64,000 nt of DNA, from the NCBI GenBank assembly GCA_016342755.1, contig JAEINS010000003.1, forward strand, positions 62,001-126,000, written 5' to 3'. Positions 9,580 through 21,039 of this stretch are shown here, piece after piece; the first letter of the stretch is position 1; each line of letters opens with the position of its first letter. The DNA is from Melioribacteraceae bacterium. GTDB taxonomy: Bacteria > Bacteroidota > Ignavibacteria > Ignavibacteriales > Melioribacteraceae. The notes below the pieces were generated by a model. It was not told the origin of the DNA. It worked only from the letters and a program-made list of their open reading frames with translations, and made no database searches. The position numbers were made by a program, and so were the translations under genes.

Positions 9580-12500
9580 TTAAACTTCGCTTATTTCTTC
9601 TTTCTCTTCTGCTGCTTCAACTTTGGGTTCAGTAAGAACAATCCTTTTATACTTCTTAAGACCAGTTCCAGCCGGAATTAAATGACCCATTACAACATTT
9701 TCTTTCAGACCATTTAACATATCAACCTTCGCTTCAATAGACGCATTAGTTAATACTTTTGTGGTTTCCTGGAATGATGCGGCCGAAATGAAACTTTCTG
9801 TTGATAATGCAGCCTGTGTAATTCCTAAAAGAATATTATCGAACGTTGCCGGTTCTGCATCACGGGCAACAACCTCAGTTTTTTCTTTTCTTTTAAGATC
9901 GGTATTAATTTCACGTAAATTAGCTTTTGTAATTAATTGACCTTCAGCCAATTTTGACTGACCGGGATCTTCTACTACAACAAGATTCATTACTGTGTTA
10001 TTTTCATTTTTGAATTTAATTTGATTGATCAAATCTTCTTCAATAAATTTAGTATCACCAGAATTAATAACTCTTACTTTTTGAAGCATCTGACGAACAA
10101 TTACTTCAATATGCTTATCATTTATTTTTACACCCTGTAAACGATATACGTCCTGAATTTCATTTACCAAATATTCCTGAACCGCATTAGTTCCTTTTAT
10201 TTTAAGAATATCATGAGGATTAATTGGTCCGTCAGTAATTTTTTCACCTACAGGTATTTCATCACCTTCCTGAACAAGTATATGTTTACCATAAGCAACA
10301 CTGTACGATTTTTCAATTGTTCCATCAAGCGATTCAACTAAAATTGTTCTTGAACCCTTTTTACGCGCACCAAATTTAACAACACCTTCAATTTCTGTAA
10401 CAACAGCAGGATCATTTGGACTACGAGCTTCAAAAAGTTCTGTTACTCTTGGAAGACCACCGGTAATATCTCTAGATTTTGAACTTTGTTTAGAGATTTT
10501 TGCCAAAATTGTACCGGCAGGAATTTTTTCATTTTCATCAACCGAAATATTAGAACCAGTTGGAACGTTAAACGTTTTCTGATTTCCATTTTCATCAGTA
10601 ATCACAATACTAGGTGTTAATGTTTTATCTTTCGATTCAATAACAACTTTTTGAACGTGACCAGTCTGATCGTCAGCTACTTGTTCCAGAGTAACAGAAT
10701 CTACAAGATCCTGGAATGAAACTTTACCAGCAGCATCAGTTAAAATTACAGCATTATAAGGATCATGATTATATAGCGGCTGACGTTTTTTAACTTCTTG
10801 TCCGTCATTAACAAGAATTTCAGCACCATAAGGAATATCATATTTCTTAATCTGTCTGTTATCCCGATCAAAAAGACCAATTGAACCACGTCTTCCTATT
10901 ACAACTTTCACATTTCCAAGGAAGTCAGTTTTTTCAACATAATTTATTTTATCAAATCTAATAATACCTTCAACATTCGATTCAACCATTGATTGAGATG
11001 CAATACGTGAAGATGTACCACCAAGGTGGAAGGTTCTAAGTGTTAACTGTGTACCCGGTTCACCAATTGACTGTGCGGCAATAATACCAACAGCTTCACC
11101 AGATTCAACCAATTGACCGGTAGTTAGATTTCTACCGTAACATTTAGCACACACACCTTTTTCAGCTTCACAGGTAAGTACAGTTCTAATATAAACTGAA
11201 TCCAGGTTTGCTTCATCAATTTGGTCAGCAGCTTCTTCGTTAATCTGGTTACCAGCTTCAACAAAAATTTCATCTGTTCTAGGATCATAAATATCTTCCT
11301 GAGCAACACGACCAATAATTCTTTCTGCTAATGGTTCTCTTTCTAGCTCACCATCTTTAATTGCTGAAACGTAAACACCTCTAATAGTTCCGCAATCATG
11401 ATCAGAAATAATTACATCCTGTGCCACATCACAAAGTCTTCTTGTAAGGTAACCAGCATCAGCAGTTTTTAACGCCGTATCGGCCAAACCTTTACGAGCA
11501 CCATGGGTAGAAATAAAGTATTCTAATACTGATAAACCTTCTTTGAAGTTAGCAATAATAGGATTTTCAATAATTTCACCAGATGAACCCTTCAATGTTT
11601 TTTGAGGTTTCATCATCAATCCACGCATACCTGCCAGCTGACGAACCTGTTCCTGAGAACCCCTGGCACCAGAATCAACCATCATGTGAAGTGAATTAAA
11701 GCCATTTCGATCTGATTTAATTCTTGTCATTAACGATTTAGCAACATTATTTGTGGTATGTGTCCAAACGTCAATAATTTTATTATATCTTTCAGCATCA
11801 GTAATAAGCCCCATTTCGTGCTCATTCATAATACTAGATACTTTAGCATTCGACTCTTTTATTAATTCTTCTTTTTCTTCAGGAACAATCATATCACTGA
11901 AACTAATTGAAATACCGGCAGCTGTAGCATATTTATAACCTAATTCTTTTAGATTATCTAAGAAATTAGCTGTTACTTCATTACCAAGCCTCATAAACAT
12001 TTTATAGATAAATCCGCTAAAAACTTTTTTGATAAGCAACTCGTTGAAATAACCCATTTCATTTGGAACTATTTCGTTAAAGATTACTCTACCAGTTGTA
12101 GTTTCTATCATTTCACCATTAATCTTAACATTAATTTTTGCGTGAAGATCTAGTACTTCATTATCATAAGCAATTATTACTTCTTCAGGATCATTAAATT
12201 TCCATCCTTCACCAGTTGCACCAGGATTTACTTTAGTTAAATAATAACATCCAAGAACTATATCCTGAGTAGGAACCACAATAGGGCTGCCATTCTGAGG
12301 AGAAAGGATATTATGACTACTTAACATCAATAATGATGCTTCTAACTGAGCTTCGTACGATAATGGAACGTGAACAGCCATCTGATCACCGTCAAAATCC
12401 GCATTAAACGCAGTACAAACCATAGGATGTAACTGGATAGCTTTACTATCAATTAATAATGGCTGGAATGCCTGAATTCCTAATCTATGCAAAGTAGGAG

Positions 12501-13809
12501 CACGGTTAAGCATTACCGGATGACCTTTAATGATTTGTTCTAAAATTTCCCAAATCATCGGGTCTTTTCTATCAACTGCTTTTCTAGCACTTTTAACAGT
12601 TTTATAATATCCCCTTTCAATAAGTTTTCTTATTACAAAAGGTTTAAACAACTCAACTGCCATATCTTTTGGAAGACCGCATTGATGAAGTTTTAATTCG
12701 GGACCAACAACAATTACCGAACGCCCAGAATAATCAACACGTTTACCAAGTAAGTTCTGACGGAAACGACCCTGCTTACCTTTAAGTACATCACTTAAAG
12801 ATTTTAATGGTCTGTTGCCATCACTTCTAACTGCGCTTGATCTTCTTGAGTTATCGAAAAGTGCATCAACAGCTTCCTGAAGCATTCTCTTTTCATTTCT
12901 AAGAATAACTTCCGGTGCTTTAATATCAATTAATCTTTTTAATCTATTGTTTCTAATAATTACGCGTCTATAAAGATCGTTAAGATCACTTGTTGCAAAT
13001 CTACCGCCTTCTAACGGTACTAAAGGTCTAAGCTCCGCAGGAATTACCGGCACAACACTTAAAACCATCCATTCCGGCTTATTTGGAACTTTATCTTCTC
13101 TTTCTCTAAAAGCAATAAGAACACGTAATCTTTTTAGAATATCATTTCTTTTTTGCTGGGATGTTTCAGTTTTTAATCTCTCTTTAAGTTCTAAGAAAGT
13201 TCTTTCAACATCAAGTTCTTTAAGAAGAACTTTAACAGCATCACCGCCAATTTTGGCAATAAATTTCTTAGGATCATCATTATCTAAAGCATCATTATCG
13301 TGTGGTAATGAACTTAATATTTCAAAATACTGATCTTCAGAAATTAAATCTTTTTTACTTAATCCGGTTGTACCTGGATTAATAACAACATAAGATTCAT
13401 AATAAATTATTTTTTCTAGTTCTTTTGTTGTAACACCAAGCATATTTCCTATTTTTGAAGGAAGTGCTCTAAAAAACCAAATGTGTACAACAGGAACCGC
13501 TAATGCAAGGTGTCCCATTCTCTCGCGTCTTACACTTTTAAGAGTAACTTCAACACCGCATCTATCGCAAACAATTCCTTTATATCTAATACCTTTGTAT
13601 TTACCGCAGGCACATTCCCAATCTTTTACAGGACCAAATATTTTTTCGCAGAAAAGACCGTCTTTTTCTGGTCTAAACGAACGATAATTAATTGTTTCCG
13701 GCTTGGTCACTTCACCATAAGAACGAGAAAGAATATCGTCAGGACTTGCTAAACTAACAGTTAATTTTTCTATATTTTTAACTTTTGGTTCTTGATTTCT
13801 AAATCTCAT
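9580..13809 (-). CDS. rpoC: DNA-directed RNA polymerase subunit beta'
   Basis: The 1409-residue protein has the N-terminal zinc-ribbon [20 protein letters not shown], the invariant magnesium-binding loop [16 protein letters not shown], the bridge-helix/trigger-loop region [14 protein letters not shown], and the second cysteine cluster [11 protein letters not shown]. With RpoB it forms the active centre of RNA polymerase. It ends in a short acidic tail ([14 protein letters not shown]). It lies 35 bases downstream of rpoB and is followed by a hairpin terminator. A good ribosome-binding site (AAGGAG) precedes the ATG. Confidence 0.98.
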   Translation of the reverse strand: MRFRNQEPKVKNIEKLTVSLASPDDILSRSYGEVTKPETINYRSFRPEKDGLFCEKIFGPVKDWECACGKYKGIRYKGIVCDRCGVEVTLKSVRRERMGHLALAVPVVHIWFFRALPSKIGNMLGVTTKELEKIIYYESYVVINPGTTGLSKKDLISEDQYFEILSSLPHDNDALDNDDPKKFIAKIGGDAVKVLLKELDVERTFLELKERLKTETSQQKRNDILKRLRVLIAFREREDKVPNKPEWMVLSVVPVIPAELRPLVPLEGGRFATSDLNDLYRRVIIRNNRLKRLIDIKAPEVILRNEKRMLQEAVDALFDNSRRSSAVRSDGNRPLKSLSDVLKGKQGRFRQNLLGKRVDYSGRSVIVVGPELKLHQCGLPKDMAVELFKPFVIRKLIERGYYKTVKSARKAVDRKDPMIWEILEQIIKGHPVMLNRAPTLHRLGIQAFQPLLIDSKAIQLHPMVCTAFNADFDGDQMAVHVPLSYEAQLEASLLMLSSHNILSPQNGSPIVVPTQDIVLGCYYLTKVNPGATGEGWKFNDPEEVIIAYDNEVLDLHAKINVKINGEMIETTTGRVIFNEIVPNEMGYFNELLIKKVFSGFIYKMFMRLGNEVTANFLDNLKELGYKYATAAGISISFSDMIVPEEKEELIKESNAKVSSIMNEHEMGLITDAERYNKIIDVWTHTTNNVAKSLMTRIKSDRNGFNSLHMMVDSGARGSQEQVRQLAGMRGLMMKPQKTLKGSSGEIIENPIIANFKEGLSVLEYFISTHGARKGLADTALKTADAGYLTRRLCDVAQDVIISDHDCGTIRGVYVSAIKDGELEREPLAERIIGRVAQEDIYDPRTDEIFVEAGNQINEEAADQIDEANLDSVYIRTVLTCEAEKGVCAKCYGRNLTTGQLVESGEAVGIIAAQSIGEPGTQLTLRTFHLGGTSSRIASQSMVESNVEGIIRFDKINYVEKTDFLGNVKVVIGRRGSIGLFDRDNRQIKKYDIPYGAEILVNDGQEVKKRQPLYNHDPYNAVILTDAAGKVSFQDLVDSVTLEQVADDQTGHVQKVVIESKDKTLTPSIVITDENGNQKTFNVPTGSNISVDENEKIPAGTILAKISKQSSKSRDITGGLPRVTELFEARSPNDPAVVTEIEGVVKFGARKKGSRTILVESLDGTIEKSYSVAYGKHILVQEGDEIPVGEKITDGPINPHDILKIKGTNAVQEYLVNEIQDVYRLQGVKINDKHIEVIVRQMLQKVRVINSGDTKFIEEDLINQIKFKNENNTVMNLVVVEDPGQSKLAEGQLITKANLREINTDLKRKEKTEVVARDAEPATFDNILLGITQAALSTESFISAASFQETTKVLTNASIEAKVDMLNGLKENVVMGHLIPAGTGLKKYKRIVLTEPKVEAAEEKEEISEV

Positions 13810-13844
13810 AAATTTTCTCCTTAAGCAATGCTAAAATTATAATT

Positions 13845-16800
13845 TTAGTTAATTTTAACATCAAGACCTAAGCCTTGTAATTCCTTAATTAATACGTTAA
13901 ACGCTTCGGGAATATTTGGTTTCGTTAAATTTTCACCTTTTACAATCGCTTCATAAACTTTCGCTCTACCGGCAACGTCATCCGATTTAACCGTCAAAAT
14001 TTCTTGTAGAACGTGAGCAGCACCATAACCTTCAAGTGCCCAGACCTCCATTTCACCAAATCTCTGACCACCAAATTGTGCTTTACCACCAAGCGGCTGT
14101 TGTGTAATTAATGAATATGGGCCAATTGATCTGGCATGAAGTTTATCATCAACCATATGACCAAGTTTGATCATATAAATATATCCGGTTGTAACTTTTT
14201 GATGGAATTTTTCACCAGTTCTTCCATTATAAAGTGTAGTTTTAGAACCTTCAGGAACGTTTCCTATTACTAACCAGTCCTCAACATCTGTGTGTTTAGC
14301 ACCATCAAAGATCGGGGTTTCAAATTTAACACCTAAGTTTTTACCAACCCAGCCAAGAGCTGTTTCATATAACTGTCCAAGGTTCATACGAGATGGTACG
14401 CCAAGGGGATTTAGAACTATATCAACCGGAGTTCCATCTTCATGATATGGCATGTCTTCAGCAGGCACAACTTTGGCAACAACACCTTTGTTACCGTGTC
14501 TACCAGCCATTTTGTCACCAACTGTAAGTTTTCTTTTCTTAGCAATGTAAACTTTTGCCAACTGAACAATTCCGGGAGCAAGTTCATCACCGCTGTGTAT
14601 TTTTAATTTTTCACGTTTGAAATCTTCATCAATATCTTGCTTAATTAAGAAGAAATTTTCAAACAATGTTTTTATCATAACATTTTTATCATCCTGATCG
14701 AACCATGGTAAGGTGTAATCAAGTTTTGTTATATCTTCTAAACTTGAGAATGTATCATTTTTAATAACTGTTGCACTTTTAAGAACAACACTGCCATCAA
14801 GATCTCTAACACCAATAGCCGTTAAACCATCACAAATATTAGTTAATTTAACTACTAATTTGTTATAGTGAGCATTCTGTTTTTGTCTAAAATCATTTTC
14901 GAGTTTATCAATTAGCTTTTTCTCAACCTTTTTAGCTTCAGGATCTTTACGTTTTCTGCTGAATAACCGGGTTTTAATTACTGTGCCTTTTAAGCCGGGC
15001 GAAGCTTTTAGCGATGCATCTTTTACATTACCAGCTTTATCACCAAAAATAGCTTTTAGAAGTTTTTCTTCCGGAGTTGGATCAGTTTCCCCTTTCGGAG
15101 TAATTTTACCAATTAAAATATCACCTTCTTTAATTTCAGCACCTTCACGAATTATTCCTCTTTCGTCAAGATCTTTTGTGGCTTCTTCACTAACATTTGG
15201 AATATCTCTTGTTAGTTCTTCTTCACCACGTTTTGTTTCTCTAACCTGTAATTCAAATTCTTCAATATGAATTGAAGTAAAAATATCTCTTGAAACTATT
15301 TTTTCACTTATGATAATAGCATCTTCAAAGTTATAACCGCGCCATGGCATAAATGCAACTGAGATATTTCTTCCAAGAGCTAATTCACCCTTGTCTATAG
15401 CAGGTCCATCAGCTAAAACCTGACCTTTTTTAACTTTCTCGCCAGTTTTTACAATTGGTCTCTGGTTAACGCATGTTTCCTGGTTAGTACCATTGAATTT
15501 TATTAAATCATATTCAACAACTCTTTCATCATCAAAACCAGTCATTGCTTCAAAACTGTTTAAATCAACATCATATTTTACAATTATTTTCTTAGCATCA
15601 GAATATTTTATAACACCATTATCTTCGGCAACAACAATTGCACGGGAATCAACCGCCGCTTTGGCTTCCATTCCGGTTCCTACAATTGGAGCTTCCGGCT
15701 GTAATAACGGTACTGCCTGACGCTGCATATTCGATCCCATAAGTGCACGGTTAGCATCATCATGTTCCAAGAAAGGAATAAGTGATGCGGCTACACTAAC
15801 AATCTGTGCCGGGGCAACATCCATATATTGAATACCATCAGGAGTAATTACGGGAAATTCACCTTTATTTCTACATTTTACCCGTTCATTAACAAATTTA
15901 CCCTGTTCGCTAATAGGAGCATTTGCCTGAGCAATTGTATACTCATCTTCCTGATCAGCAGAAAGATAATCTACACTTTTTGAAACTACACCTTTTGTAA
16001 CTTTTCTGTATGGTGTTTCTAAAAATCCGTACTCATTAACTCTGGAATAAATAGTTAGTGAAGAGATAAGACCAATATTTGGTCCCTCAGGAGTTTCAAT
16101 CGGGCATAAACGACCATAATGAGAATGGTGAACGTCACGAATCTCAAAACCGGCTCTTTCTCTTGTAAGACCACCGGGTCCTAATGCAGAAACTCTTCTT
16201 TTATGAGTTAATTCTGAAAGAGGATTTGTCTGATCCATAAACTGAGAGAGCTGATTTGTACCAAAAAATGCATTTATTACACTTGAAATTGTCCTTGCGT
16301 TTACAAGATCCTGAGGCTGCATGTTTTCGTTATCGCGCATATTCATTCTTTCACGAATTGTACGGGACATACGGGCTAAACCGACATTAAACTGCTGCAT
16401 TAGCTGTTCACCAACAGTTCTAACTCTTCTGTTTCCTAAGTGATCAATATCATCAACACTTATTTCACCATTTTTCATTTTTATAATATTTTTCATAATA
16501 GATAAAATATCATCAAATGTTAATACGTGAACTTCGTTTGGAATTTTTAAATCAAGCTTATCATTCATTCTAAAACGACCAACTTCACCTAAATCGTAAC
16601 GTTTATCGTTAAAGAATAATTTATCTATTAAACCTTCAGCAGTATCTAAATCCGGTGCTTCACCAGAACGAAGCTGTCTGTAAATTGCAAATAAAGCTTC
16701 TTCTTTTGATTGTGAAGTATCTTTTTTAAGGGTATTTAATATTAAATCCTGCTCAGTAGATGTTTCGGCAGTAATAAGTTTTATTTCATCGGTCGAAGAT

Positions 16801-17612
16801 TTTAAGATTTCCTCAATATCTTCATAATTAAGCTCCTGATCTTTAGTTGCAAAAATCTCGCCGGTTTGCATATCTATAACATCATGAGCAACAATTCTTC
16901 CGGAATGTAATTCAGGATCAAGGTCTTTAGCCTTAACTGTTTCAACTAAATTAAAAAGCTTTAATATTTTTTCGTCACTTTCGTAACCTAGGGCACGTAA
17001 TAAAGTAGTTGAAGGGAATTTTTTTCTTCTATCAATATATACATACATTACGTGGTTTATATCTGTAGCAAATTCTACCCAAGAGCCTCTGAAAGGAATA
17101 ATCCTTGCAGAATAGATTGGTGTTCCATTTGGGTGAACTGTTTGCGCAAAAGCTACGCCTGGAGATCTATGTAGCTGACTAACAATAACTCTTTCTGCAC
17201 CGTTAATTAAGAAAGTACCTTTTTTAGTCATATGAGGTAAATTTCCTAAATAAACTTCTTGCTCCACAGAGTTAACGTACTCACCTGTTTCATCATCCCG
17301 TGTTGATAGTCTCATTTTTGCTTTTAGAGGAACACTATAAGTAAGTCCTCTTTCTTCACATTCCACCATCGAAAAACGCGGTTTTTCAAGATAATATTCA
17401 ACAAAATCTAATCTGTAAAATTCCTTATTATCAAGAATAGGGAAATTGGTATTAAAAACAGATTGTAAACCTTTATCCTCTCGAACTGCAGGAGATATAT
17501 GCTTCTGCATAAAATCTTCGAAGGACTCAAGTTGAATGTTCAATAAATCAGGTGTATCGATAACCGGATTAATTCGCGCAAAAGAAATTCTTTTGTTTGT
17601 GCTATTGTCCAA
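13845..17612 (-). CDS. rpoB: DNA-directed RNA polymerase subunit beta
   Basis: The 1255-residue protein contains the rifampicin-binding cluster SQLSQFMDQTNPLSELTHKR and LGPGGLTRERAGF, the switch region PIETPEGPNIGLISSL and the C-terminal segment GGKAQFGGQRFGEMEVWALE. The residues usually altered in rifampicin resistance (equivalent to Q513, D516, H526 and S531 of E. coli) are wild type, so the enzyme should be rifampicin-sensitive. It follows rplL after a 142-base spacer with a strong hairpin, as in E. coli, where partial termination and RNA processing separate ribosomal-protein and polymerase expression. Confidence 0.98.
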   Translation of the reverse strand: MDNSTNKRISFARINPVIDTPDLLNIQLESFEDFMQKHISPAVREDKGLQSVFNTNFPILDNKEFYRLDFVEYYLEKPRFSMVECEERGLTYSVPLKAKMRLSTRDDETGEYVNSVEQEVYLGNLPHMTKKGTFLINGAERVIVSQLHRSPGVAFAQTVHPNGTPIYSARIIPFRGSWVEFATDINHVMYVYIDRRKKFPSTTLLRALGYESDEKILKLFNLVETVKAKDLDPELHSGRIVAHDVIDMQTGEIFATKDQELNYEDIEEILKSSTDEIKLITAETSTEQDLILNTLKKDTSQSKEEALFAIYRQLRSGEAPDLDTAEGLIDKLFFNDKRYDLGEVGRFRMNDKLDLKIPNEVHVLTFDDILSIMKNIIKMKNGEISVDDIDHLGNRRVRTVGEQLMQQFNVGLARMSRTIRERMNMRDNENMQPQDLVNARTISSVINAFFGTNQLSQFMDQTNPLSELTHKRRVSALGPGGLTRERAGFEIRDVHHSHYGRLCPIETPEGPNIGLISSLTIYSRVNEYGFLETPYRKVTKGVVSKSVDYLSADQEDEYTIAQANAPISEQGKFVNERVKCRNKGEFPVITPDGIQYMDVAPAQIVSVAASLIPFLEHDDANRALMGSNMQRQAVPLLQPEAPIVGTGMEAKAAVDSRAIVVAEDNGVIKYSDAKKIIVKYDVDLNSFEAMTGFDDERVVEYDLIKFNGTNQETCVNQRPIVKTGEKVKKGQVLADGPAIDKGELALGRNISVAFMPWRGYNFEDAIIISEKIVSRDIFTSIHIEEFELQVRETKRGEEELTRDIPNVSEEATKDLDERGIIREGAEIKEGDILIGKITPKGETDPTPEEKLLKAIFGDKAGNVKDASLKASPGLKGTVIKTRLFSRKRKDPEAKKVEKKLIDKLENDFRQKQNAHYNKLVVKLTNICDGLTAIGVRDLDGSVVLKSATVIKNDTFSSLEDITKLDYTLPWFDQDDKNVMIKTLFENFFLIKQDIDEDFKREKLKIHSGDELAPGIVQLAKVYIAKKRKLTVGDKMAGRHGNKGVVAKVVPAEDMPYHEDGTPVDIVLNPLGVPSRMNLGQLYETALGWVGKNLGVKFETPIFDGAKHTDVEDWLVIGNVPEGSKTTLYNGRTGEKFHQKVTTGYIYMIKLGHMVDDKLHARSIGPYSLITQQPLGGKAQFGGQRFGEMEVWALEGYGAAHVLQEILTVKSDDVAGRAKVYEAIVKGENLTKPNIPEAFNVLIKELQGLGLDVKIN

Positions 17613-17673
17613 TCCTGACCTCCTAAAATGTTGTATTTTAAATACACAAAAAGATACCCCGTAAAATCAAATA

Positions 17674-17707
17674 AAGTGGTGAGGCGCAATTATGCACCTC
17701 ACCACTT
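17674..17707 (-). terminator. Attenuator-like hairpin between rplL and rpoB
   Basis: An 11-bp perfect stem (AAGTGGTGAGG / CCTCACCACTT), extended by two more GC pairs after one mismatch, lies 48 bases past the rplL stop and is followed on the minus strand by a T-rich stretch (TTATTTGATTTT). Since no strong promoter is seen before rpoB, it is best read as an attenuator that lets part of transcription continue into rpoBC. Confidence 0.75.
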
Positions 17708-17754
17708 GGATGTATCTTATAATTAAAATCTATATTTACTTACTAAGTAATTTC

Positions 17755-18132
17755 TTACTTTAATTCTACTGAAGCACCAGCTTCTTCTAATTCAGCTTTA
17801 ATTTTATCAGCTTCATCTTTTGATGCACCTTCTTTAACAGCTTTTGGAGCTGTATCAACTAATTCTTTTGCTTCTTTAAGTCCAAGACCTGTATGAGCTC
17901 TTACAACTTTAATTACGTTGATTTTCTTAGCACCAGCAGCAGTTAGCATAACATCAAATTCAGTTTGTTCTTCAGCAACAGGAGCATCTGCAGCTGCTGC
18001 CATTCCGCCCATTACTACTGGAGCCGAAGCAGTTACACCAAATTCTTCTTCTAATGCATTCTTTAATTCTGTAGCTTCAACTAAAGTAAGTTCTTTAATC
18101 TTCTCAACTATTTCAGTTATTTTTTCTGACAT
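17755..18132 (-). CDS. rplL: 50S ribosomal protein L7/L12
   Basis: The 125-residue acidic protein has an N-terminal dimerisation helix, an Ala-rich hinge ([12 protein letters not shown]) and the C-terminal domain [20 protein letters not shown] with [15 protein letters not shown]. Dimers of L7/L12 form the stalk with L10 and recruit translational GTPases such as EF-Tu and EF-G encoded in the same cluster. It lies 40 bases after rplJ and is followed by the rplL-rpoB hairpin. Confidence 0.98.
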   Translation of the reverse strand: MSEKITEIVEKIKELTLVEATELKNALEEEFGVTASAPVVMGGMAAAADAPVAEEQTEFDVMLTAAGAKKINVIKVVRAHTGLGLKEAKELVDTAPKAVKEGASKDEADKIKAELEEAGASVELK

Positions 18133-18172
18133 TTTATACTCCTAATTTACATTTCTCTTTTAATATTAAACT

Positions 18173-18694
18173 TTAAGCAGCTTTTGTTTTGCTAACTTCG
18201 TCAATTACACTTACTAAATCTCTTGCGATTGCGTTTATTGCTCCAACAATTCCTGTAGCAGGATTTGCTATGCTTCCAACAATGCTAGACATAACTTCGT
18301 CTTTAGTTGGCATAGATGCAAGAACATCTAACTTATCAGCACCATAGAAATCTGATTCAATATAACATCCCTTAAGAGAGAATTTTTTAAATTCTTTATT
18401 ATACTTCTGTATAATTTTAGCAGGTGCAACGAAATTTTCACCAGCAAATGCAAAGCCAGTCATTCCAACCATAAGGTTGTTTAATTCGTCGTAGCCTCCA
18501 ACTTCTTCAATGGCTTTCTGAAAAAGTGTGTTCTTAAATACTTTATAAGTAACACCTTCTTTTAGAAAAGCACGGCGTATTTCACTAATTTGTTCAACTG
18601 AAACACCGCTGTAATCAACCAAATATACTGATGTTGATCCATCTAGTAATTCTTTAATCTTTGAGACTACTTCTACCTTTACTGATTTATCCAT
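18173..18694 (-). CDS. rplJ: 50S ribosomal protein L10
   Basis: The protein (173 residues from the chosen ATG) carries the L10 core VYLVDYSGVSVEQISEIRRA and GVTYKVFKNTLFQKAI, and a C-terminal helix that binds L12 dimers. A GTG three bases upstream (18697) is in frame, but the GGAG ribosome-binding site is better spaced for the ATG at 18694. The 71-base spacer after rplA is where an L10 autoregulatory leader is found in other bacteria; I could not draw a convincing structure there. Confidence 0.96.
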   Translation of the reverse strand: MDKSVKVEVVSKIKELLDGSTSVYLVDYSGVSVEQISEIRRAFLKEGVTYKVFKNTLFQKAIEEVGGYDELNNLMVGMTGFAFAGENFVAPAKIIQKYNKEFKKFSLKGCYIESDFYGADKLDVLASMPTKDEVMSSIVGSIANPATGIVGAINAIARDLVSVIDEVSKTKAA

Positions 18695-18765
18695 CACTCT
18701 CCTACGTTATCTAAGTGATTAAAAAATAGAAGCTTTAATTTATTTATAATTATGAGTGCGTAAAC

Positions 18766-19467
18766 TTATTTTATAGCCGCTAATGCTTCGTCTTTATTTA
18801 TTTTTAGTCCCGGACCCATTGTACTTGATAAGAATAAACTCTTAACATATAGTCCTTTTGCTGAAGAAGGCTTTAGCTTTATAATTGTATTGATAAAGGT
18901 TTTAGCATTAGCAAGCAACTGATCTTCATTAAAAGATAATTTTCCTAAAGAAGTATGCACAATACCAGTTTTATCTACACGGAATTCAATTTTACCAGCT
19001 TTTACTTCCTTAACAGCTGTGGCTACATCCATTGTAACAGTTCCGCTTTTTGGATTTGGCATCAGTCCTTTGGGGCCTAAAACTCTACCTAATTTACCAA
19101 GCTCGGCCATTGTATCAGGCGAAGCAATAATAACATCAATATCTGCCCAGCCTGCTTTTATCTTTTCAATATATTCTTCAAATCCAGCATGATCAGCTCC
19201 GGCTGCAATAGCTTCCTCAATTTTAGCACCTTTTGTGATAACTAAAACTTTCACTTCCTTACCTGTTCCATGAGGAAGAGTTACTGTACCTCTAACCATC
19301 TGGTCAGCATGCCTCGGGTCTACACCTAGTCTAATAGCACAATCAAACGACTCTGTAAACTTTACCCTTGACTCGTTCTTAAGAATTTGAATAGCTTCTT
19401 CTAAAGCATATTCTTTCTTTAAGTCAACCTTTTCTTTTAATTTTTTAACTCTTTTGGACAGTTTCAT
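18766..19467 (-). CDS. rplA: 50S ribosomal protein L1
   Basis: The 233-residue two-domain protein contains the L1 signature [18 protein letters not shown] and the N-terminal [21 protein letters not shown]1 binds helix 76-78 of 23S rRNA, moves with E-site tRNA, and represses the rplK-rplA mRNA in many bacteria. It follows rplK by 32 bases. Confidence 0.97.
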   Translation of the reverse strand: MKLSKRVKKLKEKVDLKKEYALEEAIQILKNESRVKFTESFDCAIRLGVDPRHADQMVRGTVTLPHGTGKEVKVLVITKGAKIEEAIAAGADHAGFEEYIEKIKAGWADIDVIIASPDTMAELGKLGRVLGPKGLMPNPKSGTVTMDVATAVKEVKAGKIEFRVDKTGIVHTSLGKLSFNEDQLLANAKTFINTIIKLKPSSAKGLYVKSLFLSSTMGPGLKINKDEALAAIK

Positions 19468-19499
19468 TTTTATTCCAATGATTTAAATTTCATAAAATC

Positions 19500-19925
19500 T
19501 TACTTTTCTACAGTTATACCCATACTTCTTGCTGTACCAGCTATCATATTAATTGCATGATCAATATCATTTGCATTTAAATCCGGCATTTTTGTTTCAG
19601 CAATCTCTTTTAACTGTTCTCTGGTTACTTTAGCAACTTTAATTTTATTAGGCTCTGATGAAGCCTTATCTAACTTAGCTGTTTTCTTTAAGAGAACAGA
19701 AGCGGGAGGAGTTTTAGTGATAAATGTAAATGATTTATCACTGTATACTGTAATAACTACAGGAATAATTAAACCAGCTTTTTCGGAAGTTTTAGCGTTA
19801 AATTGCTTACAAAACTCCATAATATTAACACCGTGCTGTCCTAATGCAGGACCAACTGGAGGTGACGGATTTGCCTTACCTGCTGGTATCTGTAGCTTAA
19901 TATATCCAGATATCTTCTTAGCCAT
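19500..19925 (-). CDS. rplK: 50S ribosomal protein L11
   Basis: The 141-residue protein begins [20 protein letters not shown] and has [20 protein letters not shown], the proline-rich N-terminal domain that binds thiostrepton and the L11 rRNA region. L11 with L10/L12 forms the GTPase-associated centre. Its spacing of 16 bases from nusG matches the usual nusG-rplK-rplA arrangement. Confidence 0.98.
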   Translation of the reverse strand: MAKKISGYIKLQIPAGKANPSPPVGPALGQHGVNIMEFCKQFNAKTSEKAGLIIPVVITVYSDKSFTFITKTPPASVLLKKTAKLDKASSEPNKIKVAKVTREQLKEIAETKMPDLNANDIDHAINMIAGTARSMGITVEK

Positions 19926-19941
19926 AGCTCTTACCTAATTT

Positions 19942-20487
19942 TTATTTTTCTAATTCTGCTTGTACGAAATCAATTTCAACTGGTGTTTTTCTACCAAATA
20001 TGGAAACCAGCACCTTTATTTTCATCTTCTCTTCGTTAACTTCCTGAATGACACCTGAGAAATTATTGAACGGACCATCAATAATCTTAACAAAATCTCC
20101 ATTTCTGAAAATTGTATCTGTCCTTTCGGTATCTTCATCCTGCGAAATTCTACCAACAATTCTTTTTACTTCATCTGGCTGCAGCGGATTTGGTTTGTTT
20201 TTAGAACCTAGAAATCCCATAACCGAAACTGTATTTGAGATGAAGTCCAAAACCCTATTATCTAAATCGGCATTTACCAAAATATAACCTGGAAAGAAGT
20301 TTTTAGTTTTTGTACGCTTCTTTCCGTCTTTTACTTCAAATACCTTTTCAGTAGGAACTAATACATCGTGAATTCTAGCTTTCAATGCTTCATTGTCACG
20401 AAGTTCCAAATCAATGATTTGTTTAACTTTATTTTCGTGACCTGAAAAAGTACGAACTACATACCATTTTGCTATAGTATCATCCAC
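19942..20487 (-). CDS. nusG: Transcription termination/antitermination factor NusG
   Basis: The 181-residue protein begins MDDTIAKWYVVRTFSGHENK and has the NGN domain (KTKNFFPGYILVNADL) followed by a KOW domain (GDFVKIIDGPFNNFSGVIQE). NusG couples RNA polymerase to Rho or to ribosomal S10. The start codon is a GTG placed directly after the secE stop, with AAGGAC about nine bases upstream; the nearby ATG at 20483 is out of frame. Length and domain order are standard. Confidence 0.96.
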   Translation of the reverse strand: MDDTIAKWYVVRTFSGHENKVKQIIDLELRDNEALKARIHDVLVPTEKVFEVKDGKKRTKTKNFFPGYILVNADLDNRVLDFISNTVSVMGFLGSKNKPNPLQPDEVKRIVGRISQDEDTERTDTIFRNGDFVKIIDGPFNNFSGVIQEVNEEKMKIKVLVSIFGRKTPVEIDFVQAELEK

Positions 20488-20670
20488 TTAAAATAGTCCT
20501 TTAAATAATAGTGTAATAACCATGTCAATTGCATATGTAAATGCGGCAATAATAAGACATACTGTTATTACGATATTGGTAGATTCTTTTAACTCTGCTT
20601 TAGTTGGCCAAGTAACTTTTTTCATTTCCTTGACTACATCTTCAAAAAACTTAATTATTTTTTCTTTCAT
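20488..20670 (-). CDS. secE: Preprotein translocase subunit SecE
   Basis: The 60-residue form starting at 20670 (MKEKIIKFFEDVVKEMKKVTW) has the SecE amphipathic helix with the VTWPTKAELKEST motif, then one transmembrane helix (IVITVCLIIAAFTYAIDMVI). SecE holds the SecY channel together. The longer frame reaching 20721 runs into tRNA-Trp, so it is rejected. The gene lies 24 bases after the tRNA and abuts nusG, the typical secE-nusG pair. Confidence 0.95.
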   Translation of the reverse strand: MKEKIIKFFEDVVKEMKKVTWPTKAELKESTNIVITVCLIIAAFTYAIDMVITLLFKGLF

Positions 20671-20694
20671 AAAAACATCAATTTTTAGTGATTG

Positions 20695-20767
20695 CACGTG
20701 AGGAGGGACTCGAACCCCCAACCTGCGGTTTTGGAGACCGCTGCTCTACCAATTGAGCCACTCACGT
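20695..20767 (-). tRNA. tRNA-Trp (anticodon CCA)
   Basis: The 73-base cloverleaf has a 7-bp acceptor stem (ACGTGAG / CTCACGT), D-arm GCTCAATTGGTAGAGC, anticodon stem GCGGT/ACCGC around CTCCAAA, and T-arm loop TTCGAGT. Discriminator base is G; the 3' CCA is not encoded. It lies between rpmG and secE, as in many bacteria. Confidence 0.95.
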
Positions 20768-20777
20768 ATTAAAAAAT

Positions 20778-20945
20778 TTATTTAGTTTCCTTAAATACAA
20801 CATGCTTGCGAACAACTGGATCATACTTTTTGAATTCAACTCTTGCCGGATGTTCTCTTTTGTTCTTTTTAGTTGTATATCTGTATCCGGTACCTTCTGT
20901 ACTTTCAAGAATTATCATTTGTCTTATGTTCTTATTCTTTGCCAT
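20778..20945 (-). CDS. rpmG: 50S ribosomal protein L33
   Basis: This 55-residue gene reads [20 protein letters not shown] at its start and ends with [14 protein letters not shown], matching L33. It has no cysteines, so it is the zinc-free (C-minus) form. L33 lies near the E site of the large subunit. The ATG is at 20945 and the TAA at 20778; it sits between tRNA-Thr and tRNA-Trp, a widely conserved position just upstream of secE. Confidence 0.95.
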   Translation of the reverse strand: MAKNKNIRQMIILESTEGTGYRYTTKKNKREHPARVEFKKYDPVVRKHVVFKETK

Positions 20946-21039
20946 TTTAAATCTCCAAAATCCATTTTATAGGATAATAAATTTCTACTCAAAAAAGCCT
21001 TTTCTAAACTGATCTGAAAAAGGCAATAAACACTCTTCG

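Noticed and set aside
18698-18765. Possible L10 leader structure between rplA and rplJ
   Set aside because: The position is right for an autoregulatory leader, but I could not build a convincing conserved stem from the sequence alone.
20671-20721. N-terminal extension of secE
   Set aside because: The extension is read from the 3' part of tRNA-Trp; SecE starts normally at 20670.
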